The notes under the pieces were generated by a model, which worked only from the letters and a program-made list of their open reading frames with translations, made no database searches and had not been told where the DNA came from. A DNA stretch of 5,735 bases from Nitrospinota bacterium (GTDB lineage Bacteria > Nitrospirota > Thermodesulfovibrionia > Thermodesulfovibrionales > UBA1546): assembly GCA_018896985.1 (NCBI GenBank), contig JAHILQ010000146.1, forward strand, positions 1-5,735, in the 5' to 3' direction. A program made the position numbers and the translations under genes. Below, piece by piece: positions 4,921-5,735 of this stretch; within the stretch, counting starts at the first letter, position 1; each line of letters begins with the position of its first letter.

Positions 4921-5535
4921 TCATGCCTTATCCCACAATTCTTTTGCTTTGGCTTCAGCCAAAACTTTCCGGCTATCTTCTATCTTGCTACTTAGTGCGG
5001 TATATTCGTTGAATAGATTCCAATAGTCTTCTATCTTTGATTCAGGAAGATTGTCCAGCCCCGGATTGATTGCATAACGAAAACGATTGTCACCTGTACG
5101 TCCCCACGAAGGAAGGTGACCTTTGGGCACTTTGATAAGACTAAATTCACTGAGAAGGCTGCCAATGTTACTGATGACATTGCGGAAAATGCGATTTAAG
5201 TGTGGTTCTTCTCTTTGAGAAGAAGGTATCTCTACCCATTCAACATGATGCGGCCATTTACCACGGTCATGAAACTCAGCTTCCACTATCTCAGGCAATT
5301 TTTCTGTCAGAGTTTTCAATTTGGACTTGAGTTCTCCCAGTTTCTCGATTCCAATCGATTGTACAATTTCTGGATTATCCCTAATTCTCCTTACGACTTC
5401 CTTATTCATCCAAGAAGCGGCGGCGGCAGGCATAGCAGCCTTGATTTCGCCGTATAGATTATCCATTTGTAACATAAGAGACTGCATCTTATGTTCATAC
5501 TGTTCAAGCTCCTTAGAAATTTCTTCGATCTTCAT
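4921..5535 (-). CDS. Hypothetical protein, helical with terminal coiled coils
   Basis: I do not recognise this 204-residue protein. The ATG at 5535 is chosen because AAGGAGG lies just upstream (AGGAGG 5545-5540, 4 bases away); a longer version from 5559 has no ribosome binding site. It has no signal peptide or membrane segment. Residues 1 to about 33 (KIEEISKELEQYEHKMQSLM onward) have the heptad-like spacing of a coiled coil. A second helical charged stretch is near 60-85. The middle is richer in W, H and P (around GKWPHHVEWVEIPSSQ), a probable globular core with a later WGRTGDNRFRYAINPG segment. The last 45 residues again look coiled-coil, ending in K/E-rich sequence. An attC-like site follows its stop closely, so it may be a cassette gene, but no second attC is visible upstream. 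Cassette genes often lack known relatives, which fits. A role in a complex or with DNA is only a guess. Confidence 0.7.
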   Translation of the reverse strand: MKIEEISKELEQYEHKMQSLMLQMDNLYGEIKAAMPAAAASWMNKEVVRRIRDNPEIVQSIGIEKLGELKSKLKTLTEKLPEIVEAEFHDRGKWPHHVEWVEIPSSQREEPHLNRIFRNVISNIGSLLSEFSLIKVPKGHLPSWGRTGDNRFRYAINPGLDNLPESKIEDYWNLFNEYTALSSKIEDSRKVLAEAKAKELWDKA

Positions 5536-5622
5536 AAGCCCTCCTTTTACATTCATCATTATTCATTATTTTGGTTCTATCAATTAATATCCACGCCTTC
5601 GCTTTTTCCGATAATTTAGAAC

Positions 5623-5631
5623 AATATAGCA
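5623..5631 (-). promoter_or_regulatory. Extended -10 promoter candidate for the 204-residue gene
   Basis: On the minus strand TGC (5631-5629) precedes TATATT (5628-5623, 5 of 6), an extended -10. No clear -35 is seen at 16-18 bases, but the upstream stretch from about 5635 to 5680 is almost pure A/T and could act as an UP element. The start would be near 5616, about 80 bases before the ATG. Confidence 0.35.
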
Positions 5632-5706
5632 CAAAACGAAATATTAAAAAAGTTAAAAAATTAATAGAATTAACATGCCGAGTTTTGTAGTGTTTCGTAT
5701 TATATC

Positions 5707-5735
5707 GTCATTCCCGCATGTCGTTAGCGGGAATC
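5707..5735. repeat. Second GTCATTCCCGC-family hairpin, cut by the window edge
   Basis: GTCATTCCCGC (5707-5717) is followed by a 9-base loop and GCGGGAATC (5727-5735), giving an 8-bp perfect stem ATTCCCGC/GCGGGAAT. Its flanks (GTC before, C after) have the same layout as each half of the element at 3861-3915, but the loop differs. It may continue as a second half outside the window. Confidence 0.6.

Noticed and set aside
5560..5706. A third attC site upstream of the 204-residue gene
   Set aside because: No paired TAAC and GTTA cores with foldable sequence between them were found; the stretch is A/T-rich promoter DNA.

Overview
The window is bacterial, of moderate to low GC, with Shine-Dalgarno-led genes. 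The proteins (a trigger factor N-terminus, a proofreading-type DNA polymerase I and a lysine-tailed DUF4912 protein) recall Nitrospirota or deltaproteobacterial-type anaerobes. That placement is an impression from protein style, not a tested assignment.

Left part (1-2800), housekeeping: the first 73 bases are the start of a trigger factor gene (tig) on the minus strand. A divergent 84-bp spacer follows, then a complete polA on the plus strand. The spacer holds two overlapping promoters facing away from each other. The polA promoter is placed so that its transcript should begin at or next to the ATG, and no ribosome binding site is visible, so polA looks leaderless. tig has a normal leader and a strong AGGAGG.

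Middle (2801-3970): a gene-free spacer carries an 83-bp inverted repeat. A monocistronic gene for a DUF4912 protein with a roughly 110-residue lysine-rich tail follows. Beyond it lies a 55-bp REP-like double hairpin of the GTCATTCCCGC type. Another member of that family begins at the right edge of the window.

Right part (3969-5735), accessory, all on the minus strand: reading leftwards there is an unrecognised 204-residue coiled-coil-rich protein, an attC-like site, a two-gene toxin-antitoxin operon (DUF2281 antitoxin and MazF/PemK toxin overlapping by ATGA), a second attC-like site starting in the toxin stop codon, and a small ORF with a signal-peptide-like start. Two similarly oriented attC-like sites enclosing exactly one toxin-antitoxin operon is the layout of an integron gene cassette. 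No integrase is in the window, so this could be part of a cassette array or an attC cluster lacking an integrase.

Inside the last small ORF lies a perfect 22-bp palindrome whose 16-bp core, TGTTCCACGTGGAACA, fits the ParB-binding parS consensus. The parS-like site and the cassette structure are the observations most worth testing.
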